64,000 nucleotides of DNA from the NCBI GenBank assembly GCA_963708805.1, contig CAVPUA010000003.1, positions 1,736,001 to 1,800,000 of the forward strand. The letters run 5' to 3'. Under the pieces are notes generated by a model, which worked only from the letters and a program-made list of their open reading frames with translations, did not search any database and was not told the origin of the DNA. Both the position numbers and the translations under genes were made by a program. Of the stretch, positions 38,667-48,557 are shown one piece after another. Every line of letters starts with the position of its first letter. The stretch's first letter is position 1. The DNA comes from CAVPUA01 sp963708805 (lineage in GTDB: Bacteria > Actinomycetota > Actinomycetes > Mycobacteriales > Jatrophihabitantaceae).

Positions 38667-40022
38667 TCAGAACGGCGGGGGAGCGACCTCGGTCTCAGGA
38701 GGTGGGCTCGGTTCTCGGGTGATCGGGGGTGGCAGGTCGGGTGGCCGGTAGCGGTAGCGGTGACCGGTTGGCGTGACCCAGAGGTAGACGCCGTCGGTCT
38801 CCTGGACCAACTGCGAACCCGATCGGTGCTTGGACAGATGATCTCGCTTGCACAGCGGGCCGAGGTTGGCCGCGCTCGTGCCGCCGGCGGGGAACGGAAC
38901 GCGGTGATCGAGTTCGCAGTGCGTCGCTCGCCGTCCGCACGATGGGCGCAGGCACTTTTGGTCGCGTGCGCGAACGTGGCGGGCCAGGTCGGCGGGGGGA
39001 CGGTAGACGCGCGTCTCGTAGTCGAGCAGCCGACCGGCTTCGTCGGTGATCAGGCGCCGCCAGGTGCCGGACGGATCGGCAGCGATCCGTCGGGCCATCG
39101 AGGCGGGGATGGGTCCGTAACCGTCGAGTTCGGCCGGCTGGCCGTTGTCGCCGATCAGGGTGGCGAGCCCCACCGTGATGTTGACGGCCGGCTTCACAGT
39201 GCCGGGCACGCGTGGATCGGTCGCGGCGGTCAACCCTTACTCGACAAGGGCGTCGGCTCGTCTCTGGTCGGCGGTTCGCGGGTCGTCGGCCGCACAGTCG
39301 GCGGCGTACTTGTTGAGACCGGCCATCAGAATGCGCGCCCCATCGGCCGGCAGCAGCGCCCAGATCTCGGCCAGGCCGTCGTCGCGTGCGGTGTGCGCGA
39401 CTCGGCGGTCAGCGACGGCCTCGGCGTGGCGCTGCTCCTCGCGCCGGGAGTCGACGGTCTTCACCGCCCGCCGAATCGTTCGCCGGAACTCCCCGATGGT
39501 CTGCTCAGGTGCGCGGGCGATCACCTGAGCCTCGACGGCAGTGACCTGCGAGTCGTTCAGGCGCAACGTCTCGTCCGACAGCACTCGGGCATGGGCGGGT
39601 GAGATCTCGCCGCCTTCCAGCAGATCGAGCGTGGCCGGCAGACGACGAACAAGGTCGGCGGCCTGCAGCAGCCGTCCCTCGGCGGTGACCGTGGCCAGCC
39701 GCAGAGCGCAGCTGACCTCTTCGGCGAGCCAGCACTCGCCGTCCTCGTCGAAAAGCGATGCGTGAGTGCGGGCGTCGTCGACCATTGCCGCCAAGAGCAG
39801 GTGCTCACGGGCCGCCAGCCAGGATTGCTGCCGGCGCAGTGCCACCAACGCATCGATCCGCCCGGCCGCCGACAAGGCCTCGACCGGCACCGCTGCCAAC
39901 GCCGAGACGGCCTGCGCGCCGGGAGTCATGATCGCCACGAACCATGCCGTGTCATCCGGTGCTCCGACCGCATCGAGGAACGACGGCACGTACTGCCGCT
40001 CACGCTCGAGCACCTCGACCAT
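38667..40022 (-). pseudogene. DUF222-HNH endonuclease gene split by an in-frame TAA
   Basis: Two parts lie in the same reading frame: a DUF222 domain (SPAHARVLSDETLRL, then TDSRREEQRHAEAVAD-like helical sequence, ending ADQRRADALVE) and an HNH nuclease domain (CRPSCGRRATHCELDHRVP, then NLGPLCKRDHLSKH). A TAA at 39237-39239 separates them, with GGG then TTGACCGCC following. No frameshift is involved. The HNH motif residues are intact. The nuclease half could start separately at TTG 39233, but no good ribosome binding site is visible. These 13E12-repeat-like proteins are abundant in actinobacteria and often decay. The ATG at 40022 is one of several possible starts. Confidence 0.75.
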
Positions 40023-40121
40023 GACCCAGAGGCTAGCCAGCAGGTCTGACAATTTCCGACGAGAATCCTCAATGAATTTGCTCTAATTCTCGCCGGGCTG
40101 AGCGGTCACTAAGCTGACCGC

Positions 40122-41222
40122 ATGCAGACCGACGTCGACCGCACCTCGCGCGCGAACCGGGCCTGGACGGACGAGGCGATCCGCAAGGTCGAGGCCGACG
40201 CCAATCGCTCGGCCGACACCCACCTGGTCCCGTTCCCGCTGCCCTCGCACTGGGACGTCGAGCTGTATCTCAAGGACGAGTCGACGCATCCGACCGGGTC
40301 GCTTGAAGCACCGGCTCGCCCGTTCGCTGTTCCTGTACGCGTTGTGCAACGGCTGGATCGGCGAGAGCACCACGGTGATCGAGGCGTCGTCCGGTTCGAC
40401 CGCGATCAGCGAGGCCTACTTCGCGCGGATGCTGGGCCTGCGACTTCGTCGCCGTCGTGCCCGCGCACGATCGCGCCGAGAAGGTCGCGTTGATCGAACG
40501 CGAGGGCGGCCGCTGCCATTTCGTCGACGACCCGACGGCGGTCTACGCCGAGGCCGCGCCGGCTGGCCGACGACTCGAACGGCCACTACATGGACCAGTT
40601 CACCTACGCCGAGCGGGCCACCGACTGGCGCGGCAACAACAACATCGCCGAGTCGATCTTCGACCAGCTGAGCCTGGAGCGGTTTCCCGATCCCGCGCTG
40701 GATCGTGGTCGGCGCCGGCACCGGCGGCACGAGCGCGACCATCGGACGCTACGTCCGCTACCGCCGTCACGCGACCGAGCCTCGCGGTGGTCGACCCGGA
40801 GAACTCGGCCTTCTTCCCGGGCTGGCTCGACGACGACCGACCAGGCGACGGGCGGCGGCTCGCGCATCGAGGGCATCGGACGTCCGCGCGTCGAGCCGAG
40901 CTTCGTCCGCGGCGTCGTCGACCGGATGATCCGCGTCCCCGACGCCGCCTCGATCGCCGCCGCTCGCGCCGTCGAGCCGATCCTCGGCCGGCGCGTCGGT
41001 GCCTCGACCGGCACGAACCTGTGGGGCGCGGTGCAGCTGGCCTGCGAGATGCGGGCGGCGCGGGAACCCGGCAGCATCGTCACGCTGCTGTGCGACGGCG
41101 GCGAACGCTACGGACACACCTATTTCTCCGACGACTGGGTCCGTGCCCAGGGCCTCGAGCTCGCGCCGTACATCGCCTCGTTCACCGAGGCGTTGACGAC
41201 CGGCGAGTGGTCAGCGGGCTGA
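40122..41222 (+). CDS. PLP-dependent cysteine synthase-family enzyme (Cds1-like cysteine desulfhydrase), six frame breaks
   Basis: Type II PLP enzyme. The internal-aldimine lysine is in PTGSLKHRLARS, the cofactor loop in EASSGSTAISEAY, and the glycine-rich phosphate site in VGAGTGGTSATIGRY. The stretch YMDQFTYAERATDWRGNNNIAES is characteristic of Cds1 (M. tuberculosis Rv3684), which breaks cysteine down to H2S, pyruvate and ammonia. Six +1 shifts between about 40303 and 40845 are spanned to give 364 residues. From 40846 onwards the frame is open. The last 12 bases overlap the glycosyltransferase gene on the other strand. Confidence 0.82.
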
Positions 41223-42385
41223 CGCCTCGGCGTAGATCTTCACGGTGTCGGCGGCGATCGCCGGCCAGCTGAAGTCCGCCACCACCCGCCGCGACGCGGC
41301 CCGGGCCATGCGCCGGGCGATCGCCGGCTGGGCGAGCAGCTCACCCACGGCCGCGGCCAGCGCCCGCGGGTCGTCGGGCGTGAAGCGGACGCCGGTCACA
41401 CCGGGCTCGACCAGGTCGCGCAGCCCGCCGGTGTCCGAGACGGCGAGCGGGACGCCGGTGGCCGCGGCCTCGAGCGCGACCAGACCGAACGGCTCGTAGA
41501 GCGAGGGCACCACCACGGCATCGGCCGAAGCGACCAGGGCCTTGAGCTCGTCGTCGGGCAGGAACCCGGCCCACTGCACCGAGCGGCCCAGGCGCAATCG
41601 GCCGGCGACGGCCCGCAGCTGCGTCTCGTACGGACCGCTGCCGACGACGACCAACCGGAGACCGGGATGCCGTCGGCGCAGTTCGGGCACGCGCGGCCAG
41701 AGCCACCTGCACCCCCTTCTCGTGCACGAGCCGCCCGGAGAAGACGATCATCGGCCCGTCGCCGGCGAACCGCGCTCGTGACCGGCGGCGAGCGGCCGTC
41801 GAGGTCTTCCAGCCGGACACGTCGATCCCGTTGTGCACCACGTGCGCGGACGGGCCGAACAGCCGGCGGACCTCGTCCTGCATGAAGCGCGAACACGTGA
41901 TCACGGCGTCGGCCTCACGGGCCAGCCAGCGCTCGACGGAATGGATCGCGCGGTTCAGCGGCGCCGGCAACCAGCCCTGGTGCCGGCCGAGCTCCATCGC
42001 GTGGATCGTCGCGACCAGCGGCGCGCCGGTGAAACGCGAGATCGTCACGGCACTCTGGGCGACCAGCCAGTCGTGCGCGTGGACGACCTCGGGCCGCCAG
42101 TCGCCGAGCAGCGGCAGCACGGCCCGGATGATCGAATGTTCGGCCGCCTGCGACCAGGCGAGCAAGGTCTCGACGGTGAAGTCGATCTCGAGCGGATCGA
42201 GGGCGGCCCGTCGCACCCGTACGCCGTCGACGACCTCGTCGATGATCGTCGTCCGACGGGCCGCGGGTGACCACCCGGACGTCGTGTCCCGCCGCGGCCA
42301 ACTCGCCGGCCAGCGCACCGACGTGGCGTCCGAGGCCGCCGACGACGTCGGGCGGGTACTCCCACGACAGCATCAGCACGCGCAT
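41211..42385 (-). CDS. GT4 glycosyltransferase, Rv3032-like alpha-glucan synthase, two frame breaks
   Basis: Retaining GT-B glycosyltransferase. N-terminal MRVLMLSWEYPPDVVGGLGRH, then VVHAHDWLVAQSAV, TIHAMELGRHQGWL and ERWLAREADAVITCS closely resemble M. tuberculosis Rv3032, which elongates alpha-1,4-glucan in methylglucose lipopolysaccharide and capsular glucan synthesis. The C-terminal nucleotide-sugar site has FSGRLVHEKGV and PSLYEPFGLVALEA (E-x7-E). +1 breaks near 42263 and 41692 are spanned to give 390 residues. GlgM/GlgA function is the alternative. Together with the Rv3030-like gene nearby it suggests a methylated glucan route. Confidence 0.82.
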
Positions 42386-42457
42386 GCGAGCGAAGGCTAC
42401 GAGACCGCGCCGATTCGGGCGAGTCGGGGTCCAGGTCGATGCCATAGGCTGCCGGGT

Positions 42458-43096
42458 GTGGCGGAGAGGTCGGGCGGGACGTTCTCGGTGCTGTTCGCGC
42501 CGGCCCGACGGGGCGTGACCGCCGTCGTCCTGATCGTCCTCGGCTTGATCTTGTTCGCGGGATACCTGGTGTTCAACGGTAGCGAGCACCACTCGTTCAA
42601 CGCCGGTGCGACGCCGCCGTCCGCTGTGCACGTCACCGAGGGCAAGACCTACGAGATCTCGACACCGGGCGGGATCCCGTCGTTGCTGCATCGCCACCTT
42701 GACCCGAACTCGATCACCTGCCAGTACACGACGGTTGACGGGTCGGTGCATCAGCAGCAGGTGAGCCCGCTCGGATCAGGTTCACGCACCACGCACGCCG
42801 TGGCGACGTTCGTGGCCGATTCGACCGGCAGCATCCACCTGAGCTGCACCGGCCTCAGCGCCGGGACGTTCGTCGACGACGCGGACAACTCGCCCGCCGA
42901 TCCCGCCGGGCTCCTGCTGCTGCTGTCGACCATCGCGTTCGCGCTCGCGGTGCCGTTCGGCCTGTCCTACCTCTACCGGCGCTCACTCGAGTCGCCGCGC
43001 AACCACCACAAGGTCGAGGCACTCGTCGAGCCGCCCGTCCTCGACGACGAAGTCATCGAGCCGTATCGAGGCGACGTCGGCGGCGAGCCGAGCTGA
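42458..43096 (+). CDS. hypothetical protein with two membrane segments
   Basis: A 212-residue protein starting at GTG 42458. Hydrophobic segments at about residues 20-40 (AVVLIVLGLILFAGYLVF) and 150-170 (LLLLLSTIAFALAVPFGL) enclose an extracytoplasmic domain of about 110 residues with two cysteines (ITCQYTT and LSCTGL) that could form a disulfide. The C-terminal tail is cytoplasmic. Family not recognised, though it resembles small actinobacterial membrane proteins found beside glycan genes. Its last 114 bases overlap the methyltransferase gene on the other strand. Confidence 0.7.
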   Translation: MAERSGGTFSVLFAPARRGVTAVVLIVLGLILFAGYLVFNGSEHHSFNAGATPPSAVHVTEGKTYEISTPGGIPSLLHRHLDPNSITCQYTTVDGSVHQQQVSPLGSGSRTTHAVATFVADSTGSIHLSCTGLSAGTFVDDADNSPADPAGLLLLLSTIAFALAVPFGLSYLYRRSLESPRNHHKVEALVEPPVLDDEVIEPYRGDVGGEPS

Positions 43097-43711
43097 CCAC
43101 TCGGCCGGAGCCGTCGCCAGCTGCGCTTCGACCAGCGAACCGTGCCGCTCGTCGAGATCGACCAGCCGCTGACCGCGGTGGACTCCGAGCACCTCGTCGA
43201 CGGCCAGGCCGCACCGCCCGAACAGCGCGGTCAGCTCCTCGGCAACGAACTCGTGCGTGTGGAAGGGGTTGACCGGACGTTCGTGGCCCGGTGAGAACGT
43301 CAGCCGGTTCGGCGTCGTCATCACGATCGTCGCGTCGGCAGTGACGACGCGCGCGCACTCCCGGACGAACTGGGCGTGATCCCACACGTGCTCGATGACC
43401 TGCATCGACACCAGCCGGTCGACGGCGCCGCTGCGGACCGGCAGCGCCGCCAGGTTGGCGTGTGCGAAGCGGGCCCCGGCGTAGCTGCGCGCCGCGTGGG
43501 CAACCGCGGCCGCGTCGTAGTCGATGCCCAGGATCGAACCGGCCGCAGTGGCCAGCATCGCCGTCCCGTAGCCCTCGCCGCTGCCGACTTCGAGCACGCG
43601 AAAGCCGTGAACTCGGGGGAGAAGCCAGGCGTAGGCCGCCTCGTGCCGGCGGAACCAGTAGTTCTCGGCCGGAACTCCCGGCACGGTCCGTTCACCGGTC
43701 AACGGCAGCAC
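42983..43711 (-). CDS. Rv3030-like SAM-dependent methyltransferase
   Basis: A 242-residue class I methyltransferase. LTGERTVPGVPAENYWFRRH, motif I LEVGSGEGYGTAML, QVIEHVWDHAQFVRECARV and TTPNRLTFSPG align closely with M. tuberculosis Rv3030, proposed to methylate glucose during methylglucose lipopolysaccharide synthesis. The C-terminus up to DLVVVARRLE also matches, so the 114-base overlap with the convergent gene is genuinely coding. The start is GTG 43711, 11 bases after the SDR stop. In mycobacteria Rv3030 and Rv3032 flank a GH57 branching enzyme; here the GH57 gene is missing and a two-helix membrane protein gene lies between them. Confidence 0.85.
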   Translation of the reverse strand: MLPLTGERTVPGVPAENYWFRRHEAAYAWLLPRVHGFRVLEVGSGEGYGTAMLATAAGSILGIDYDAAAVAHAARSYAGARFAHANLAALPVRSGAVDRLVSMQVIEHVWDHAQFVRECARVVTADATIVMTTPNRLTFSPGHERPVNPFHTHEFVAEELTALFGRCGLAVDEVLGVHRGQRLVDLDERHGSLVEAQLATAPAEWSARLAADVASIRLDDFVVEDGRLDECLDLVVVARRLE

Positions 43712-43722
43712 GGACCGAAACG

Positions 43723-44552
43723 CTACTGCTCGCCGTGGGCCTTGATCGACACCGGTTCCCACTCGTGCCAGGTCGAGAGCCGTGACTGGTAGTCGCGCTC
43801 GGCGATCGCAAGCACTCCGTCGCCGAAGAAGATCCGCAGCGGCGGGTTCTCGGCGTCGACGACCTCGAGAATCGCCTCGCGCGTGGCCACGGGGTCGCCC
43901 GGTTTGCCGGCCCGCGACCGGCGCAGCTCGGCGGCCTTGTCGCGCATCGGGCTGTAGGCGGGAAGCTGGGTCGTGTGCTTGGCCGACGGGCCGCCCCAGT
44001 CGGTCGAATAGCCCGCGGGCTCGACGACCGTCACCTTGATGCCGAAGTCGGCCACCTCGGCGGCCAGCGACTGGCTGAAGCCCTCGAGAGCCCACTTCGA
44101 GGCGTGGTACATCCCGATGTTCGGGAATGCGGTGATGCCGCCGATCGACGACACCTGGATGATGTGGCCGCTGCCCTGCTCGCGCAGGTAGGGCAACGCG
44201 GCCTGGGTGACCCAGAGCGCACCGAACAGGTTGGTCTCGATCTGCGCGCGGGCCTCGTCCTCGGACAGTTCCTCGATCATGCCGAACTGGCCGTATCCGC
44301 GTTGTTGACCACGACGTCGAGACGCCCGAAATGATCATGAGCGCGCTTGACGGCGGCGAAGTCCGCGGCTCGGTCGTCGACATCGAGCTGGAGCGCCAGG
44401 ATCCGGTCGCCGTATGTGGCAACGAGGTCGTCGAGCGTGGACGTGTCGCGCGCCGTCGCGGCGACGTTGTCACCGCGCTCGAGGGCGGCGATCGCCCATT
44501 CGCGTCCGAAGCCCTTGGACGTGCCGGTGATGAACCAAGTCTTTGCAGTCAT
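43723..44552 (-). CDS. short-chain dehydrogenase/reductase, one frame break
   Basis: NAD(P)-dependent SDR: ITGTSKGFGREWA (TGxxxGxG), LDVDDRAAD, VVNNA followed after the break by GYGQFGMIEEL, catalytic Ser in IIQVSSIGG and Tyr-x3-Lys in YHASKWALEG. The break near 44296 is best explained by one missing base (NNAGYG is the family norm), unlike the extra bases elsewhere. Spanning it gives 276 residues. Similar SDRs are often of unknown substrate. Located between the methyltransferase and MFS genes on the same strand. Confidence 0.85.
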
Positions 44553-44576
44553 GTTCGGCCCAACCAGTCGTCGCGG

Positions 44577-46094
44577 TCAGCCATTCCGAGGTGGCCCCGG
44601 ATCGTCGTCGAACATGAGCACGCCGGCCGCGGCGGCATCGACGCTCTCGGCGACCGTGAGTGCATCCGGGACGGCCCCCGACCGCGGCTGGCGAGAGAGC
44701 AGCCAGCCGACGACGCTGGTCACCGCACACAGGATCGCGCCGATGATCGCCGCCACCGTGTAGCCGCCGTCGAGCGGGAGCAGCGATCCGTGGGGGGTGT
44801 GCGCGGTCAGGATCGTCGCGCTGAGCGCGCTGCCGATCGAGAAGCCGATCGTCCGGACGACCTGGGTGAGGGCCAGCGCGCTGCTGGTCTCGTCGGGCGG
44901 CACGGCGCCGACCACGAGTCGCGGGATCACGGCGAACACCGAGCCGACGCCGACGCCGGTGATGCCCATCACCACGAAGCTCTCCCACAGCTGCGAGCGG
45001 GCGAAGGCGAACATCAACTGCCCGAGGCCGATCGTCGCGACCCCGGCCGGCAGCAGACGATCGGGCTCGACCCACCGGCCCAGATAGCTGACGAGGCGAC
45101 TGGACGGCACGCTGAGCGCCGACATCGGGGCCAGGACGCATCCGGCGACGAGCACCGATGCCCCGAGCCCGTAGCTGACGCTCGTCGGCGTCTGGACGTA
45201 GCGCACGATCATCGACATCGTCATGTAGAGGCCGACCCCCGCGAGCGCGATCGTGAGGTTCGCCGCGAGGACCGTCGGATGTCGCATCTGCCGCAGGTTG
45301 ACGAGGGGATCGTGCGTGCGTTGCTCATGACGGACCCAGACCGCGATCAGCAGCAGCGACCCCGCCAGCACCGAACAGAAGCGCGCCGAGGTCCAGCCCC
45401 AGTCGTCGGCCTCGCTGATCGCCAGCAACAGTCCGGCGAGGGCGAGTCCCAGCAGCAGCGCGCCGATGCCGTCGAAGGGCCGGGCCCGTTGGTGCGTACT
45501 GGGCGGCACCAGCGTCGCCGCGAGGACGATGGCGATCGATCCCAACCCGGCCGCGATCCAGAACGCGACGTGGAAGCTGGTCTGCTCGGCGACGAGCCCG
45601 GTCAGCGGGTAGCCGAGCCCGACACCGACGACGGCGGTGATCGACAGTGTCGCCAAGGCGGATCGGGCCCGCTCGGTGTCGAGATGATCGCGCGCGATGC
45701 TCATGGCCAGGGGGATGAGCGCCAGCCCGAAACCCTGCAGGCCGCGTCCGACCAGCAGCAGCGCGAACGGTGCCGACAGCGCGGCCAAGACGTTGCCCAG
45801 AACCAGTACGCACAGCACGCCCACCAGAACGAGGTGCCGCCGGGGACCGTCGCCGAGGCGGCCGACGACGGGCGTGGCGACCGCGCCGACCACCAGCGTG
45901 ATCGTCAACGACCACTGGGCGTAGCCGATCGACACGCCGTAGTCGGTGGCGATCGAGGGTACGAGCGGGGCGCCGAGCGTGCTGACCAGCGAGACGAGCA
46001 GGCCGATGTAGACCAGACCCGGGACGAGCGCACGGCCCCGCGCCGAACCCTGGTCGACGAGATCGGGACTCGAGGTCGCGCTGATGACGGCCAC
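44577..46094 (-). CDS. MFS drug-resistance-type transporter
   Basis: About 505 residues with an estimated 14 transmembrane segments, in the size range of the DHA2 (EmrB/QacA-like) group. Motif A-like loop GRLGDGPRRHLVLVG follows the second helix, and ARDHLDTERARSAL lies in the cytoplasmic loop. The start chosen is GTG 46094; longer in-frame sequence runs into the divergent lipoprotein gene. No substrate can be assigned. Intact in a region with few frame breaks. Confidence 0.82.
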   Translation of the reverse strand: MAVISATSSPDLVDQGSARGRALVPGLVYIGLLVSLVSTLGAPLVPSIATDYGVSIGYAQWSLTITLVVGAVATPVVGRLGDGPRRHLVLVGVLCVLVLGNVLAALSAPFALLLVGRGLQGFGLALIPLAMSIARDHLDTERARSALATLSITAVVGVGLGYPLTGLVAEQTSFHVAFWIAAGLGSIAIVLAATLVPPSTHQRARPFDGIGALLLGLALAGLLLAISEADDWGWTSARFCSVLAGSLLLIAVWVRHEQRTHDPLVNLRQMRHPTVLAANLTIALAGVGLYMTMSMIVRYVQTPTSVSYGLGASVLVAGCVLAPMSALSVPSSRLVSYLGRWVEPDRLLPAGVATIGLGQLMFAFARSQLWESFVVMGITGVGVGSVFAVIPRLVVGAVPPDETSSALALTQVVRTIGFSIGSALSATILTAHTPHGSLLPLDGGYTVAAIIGAILCAVTSVVGWLLSRQPRSGAVPDALTVAESVDAAAAGVLMFDDDPGPPRNG

Positions 46095-46161
46095 CCTTTC
46101 GGCACGCTGTGCCTGAATGCTCTCCAAGGACCATAGGCCAGACTTGAGGAAGCGCCGTAGC

Positions 46162-46776
46162 GTGCGGAGCGTGAAATGGGCCATCCTCGTGCCGGTCGCG
46201 GCGCTCGCGCTCGTCGGCTGCACGCAATCGACACCCACGAAGGTGACGACCGTGACGCGGACGAGCACGGTCGCAGTGCCGAGCCCGACCGCGACCGGCG
46301 CCATCAGCACCGGCCCGGTGACCAGCGCCGACGGAACCTGCCCCTACCTCGACTCGGCGTCGGCGGCCGACGCGCTCGGAATCCGGCTCGGCCGGCAGGC
46401 CGTGCTGTCCGCCGCCGGACAGCCGGTCGGCTGCCAGTTCTTCGCGACCACCGACCCCGCCTTCGTCGCCTCCGAACACCTGCCCGGGCCGAACCAGCCC
46501 GTGCTGCAGATCAGCTCGAGCCGCTACGCGGACGCGACCTCGGCGCACAACGCGATGGTCGCCACCGGTACCGCCGGCGGATCGGCCCATTCGGCCACCG
46601 TCACCGGCGGCATCACCGGGGTGGCTTATCAGACCACCTTCGACCCGACCGACGGCGCCCAGGACTGGGCGTTCGTGTTCGCCACGGCGTCCACCGTCGT
46701 CACGGTGCTCACGGCCCAGTCCGATTCGGAGCTCGACGCCCAGGTCGTCGCCGGCCAGATCGCAGCAAAGTTCTAG
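46162..46776 (+). CDS. putative lipoprotein (DUF2020-like)
   Basis: A 204-residue protein. The GTG at 46162 has a GAGGA site; GTG 46171 is an alternative. Signal VKWAILVPVAALALVGC ends in a lipobox, so it is anchored outside the membrane. After a Thr/Ser/Pro-rich linker the globular part begins at GTCPYLDS and includes a second Cys in VGCQFF, with a likely disulfide. It resembles secreted actinobacterial lipoproteins of unknown role. Divergent from the MFS gene. Confidence 0.7.
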   Translation: MRSVKWAILVPVAALALVGCTQSTPTKVTTVTRTSTVAVPSPTATGAISTGPVTSADGTCPYLDSASAADALGIRLGRQAVLSAAGQPVGCQFFATTDPAFVASEHLPGPNQPVLQISSSRYADATSAHNAMVATGTAGGSAHSATVTGGITGVAYQTTFDPTDGAQDWAFVFATASTVVTVLTAQSDSELDAQVVAGQIAAKF

Positions 46777-46834
46777 GGGTCTTCCGAGCCCGGCGGGCTT
46801 ACGCTGATGGTTCGAGCTCAGTCAGGTCGTCTCC

Positions 46835-47527
46835 ATGCGTCCGCAACAAGCGGTGGCACCGACCGAGCCGACGCATGCATCGCCGCGTCCGGTCATCACC
46901 TATGACAAACCGCTGTTCCGCGGCTGGCTGCACCTGATCATCTTCCAGGTCTCGCTCGTCGTCGGCACGCTGCTCATCGCGTTCGCCGCCGGCCCGCTGC
47001 GGACGGTCGCCGCGGCCATCTACGCCGGATCGGTCAGCGCCCTGTTCGGCACCAGCGCCCTCTACCACCGCGGTTACTGGTGCCCGAAGAACCGCATGCG
47101 TCTCGAACGCCTCGATCACGCGATGATCTTCGTGTTGATCGCGGGATCGTGCGCCCCGTTGCTGTTGTTGTGCGTCGCCGGCGATCTGCGGATCGTGTTG
47201 CTCGCGATCATGGGTGGCCTCACCGCCGTGCTGATGATCACGCACCTGGTCTGGATGACCGCGCCCGAGGCACTCGTCGGCTCGACGTTCGTCGTTCTGG
47301 GTTGCCTGGGCGGGGTGGCGCTGCCGTTCGTCTGGATCCACGTCGGCATCGCCGCGTTCGTGCTCATCCTCGTCGGGGGCCTGCTCTACATCGCCGGCGC
47401 GGTTCAGTTCCAGCGGCGCTGGCCCGACCCGCGCCCGACGATCTTCGGCTTCCACGAGGTGTTCCACATCTTCGTGACGGTGGCCGCGGTGGTCCAGTAC
47501 ATCGCGATCGGCGGGTTGGTGATCTAG
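46835..47527 (+). CDS. PAQR/hemolysin III family membrane protein
   Basis: A 230-residue protein with seven hydrophobic helices. Family motifs: SALYHRGYW with LERLDHAMIFVLIAG, and the last-helix GFHEVFHIFVTVAA. The conserved His and Asp residues in these motifs form the presumed zinc site. Bacterial members are loosely called hemolysin III, but their role is probably lipid-related hydrolase activity or membrane homeostasis. Convergent with the SMP-30 gene, seven bases apart. Confidence 0.88.
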   Translation: MRPQQAVAPTEPTHASPRPVITYDKPLFRGWLHLIIFQVSLVVGTLLIAFAAGPLRTVAAAIYAGSVSALFGTSALYHRGYWCPKNRMRLERLDHAMIFVLIAGSCAPLLLLCVAGDLRIVLLAIMGGLTAVLMITHLVWMTAPEALVGSTFVVLGCLGGVALPFVWIHVGIAAFVLILVGGLLYIAGAVQFQRRWPDPRPTIFGFHEVFHIFVTVAAVVQYIAIGGLVI

Positions 47528-47534
47528 CCGGCCG

Positions 47535-48537
47535 TCACAGGACGATCCGGGCGATCGCCGGCGCCTTCAGGCTCCCGAGCCACACCGTGCCGTCGACCTC
47601 GCGGACGCCGGTCGCCATGAAGAAGCGGCCACCGGGTGTCTGCAGATCGTGCACCAGCCCGCCGTCGGGCGTGTACGCCTGCACCCAGGCCGTCTTCTTC
47701 TCCTTCGGCTGCACCGCCTCGGGCAGCGCCCACGCGGCCTTGCGCAGCACGGGCGGCACGCGGCAGCAACCGGTCGAGCGTGGGGTCGCGGGGGCTGGCC
47801 AGCGCGACCCAGATGAGCCCGTCGCTGCCGGTGCTGATGTTGTCGGGGAATGCCGGGCAGGTTCTCGACGATCACCTCGTGCTCGCCCTGCGCGCGGCCC
47901 GGTCAGCCAGACCCGGACGAGGCGTGTACGCGCCGGTCTCGGCCACCACCACGAACGACTCGTCGGGCGCCAGGGCGACGCCGTTGGCGAACTGCAGGCC
48001 GTCGAGCAACAGCTCGACGGAGCCGTCCGGGGATCGACGGAACAGCCGGCCGGTGCCGGTGTGCGCGAGCAGCTCGGCTTTCCAGTGGTCGATGCCGTAG
48101 TGACGGGAGCTGTCGGTGAAGTACACCGTCCCGTCGCGCCCGAGGGCCGCGTTGTTGCAGAAGACCATGTCCTGGCCGTCGATGCGATCGAGCAGGGTGC
48201 GGACCGCGCCGGACTTCGGGTCGACGTGCAGCACGCCGAGGCGGGCGTCGCAGACGACCAGGCCGCCGTCGGGATCGACCTCGACGCCCAGGGGTCGCCC
48301 TCCGGTGTCGGCGATGGTGGTCATCGACGTCGCGTCGGGCGATGCCCGCACGATCCGGCCGTCCAGCAGCCCGAAGTAGACCCAGCCGTCGGCGTCGACG
48401 GCGACATCCTCTGGTCCGGCCGCCGGGGTCTCGAACACCTCGAGCGTGAACCGCGTCTCACTCGTTCGCTGATGCGCGCGACGCCCGGCGCGGGGCGGCT
48501 GCCAGATCTGGGTCGAGACGAGCGACGGCTTGGGCAC
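47535..48537 (-). CDS. SMP-30/gluconolactonase/strictosidine-synthase-like protein, four frame breaks
   Basis: Six-bladed beta-propeller protein. Blade motifs: GPEDVAVDADGWVYFGLLDG, GRPLGVEVDPDGGLVV, GTVYFTDSSRHYG and FANGVALAPDESFVVVAETG, typical of the adipocyte-membrane-protein/strictosidine-synthase group with predicted esterase or lactonase activity. The GTG at 48537 follows GGAGA. Four single-base breaks near 47920, 47890, 47845 and 47763 are spanned to give 332 residues. Substrate unknown. Confidence 0.8.
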
Positions 48538-48557
48538 GGGGTTCTCCGTTGACTGGA

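Noticed and set aside
40060..40092. CGAGAAT and ATTCTCG inverted repeat in the AT-richer gap between the DUF222-HNH and Cds1-like genes
   Set aside because: Seven-base arms 19 bases apart are weak. It may be an operator, but nothing else supports it.
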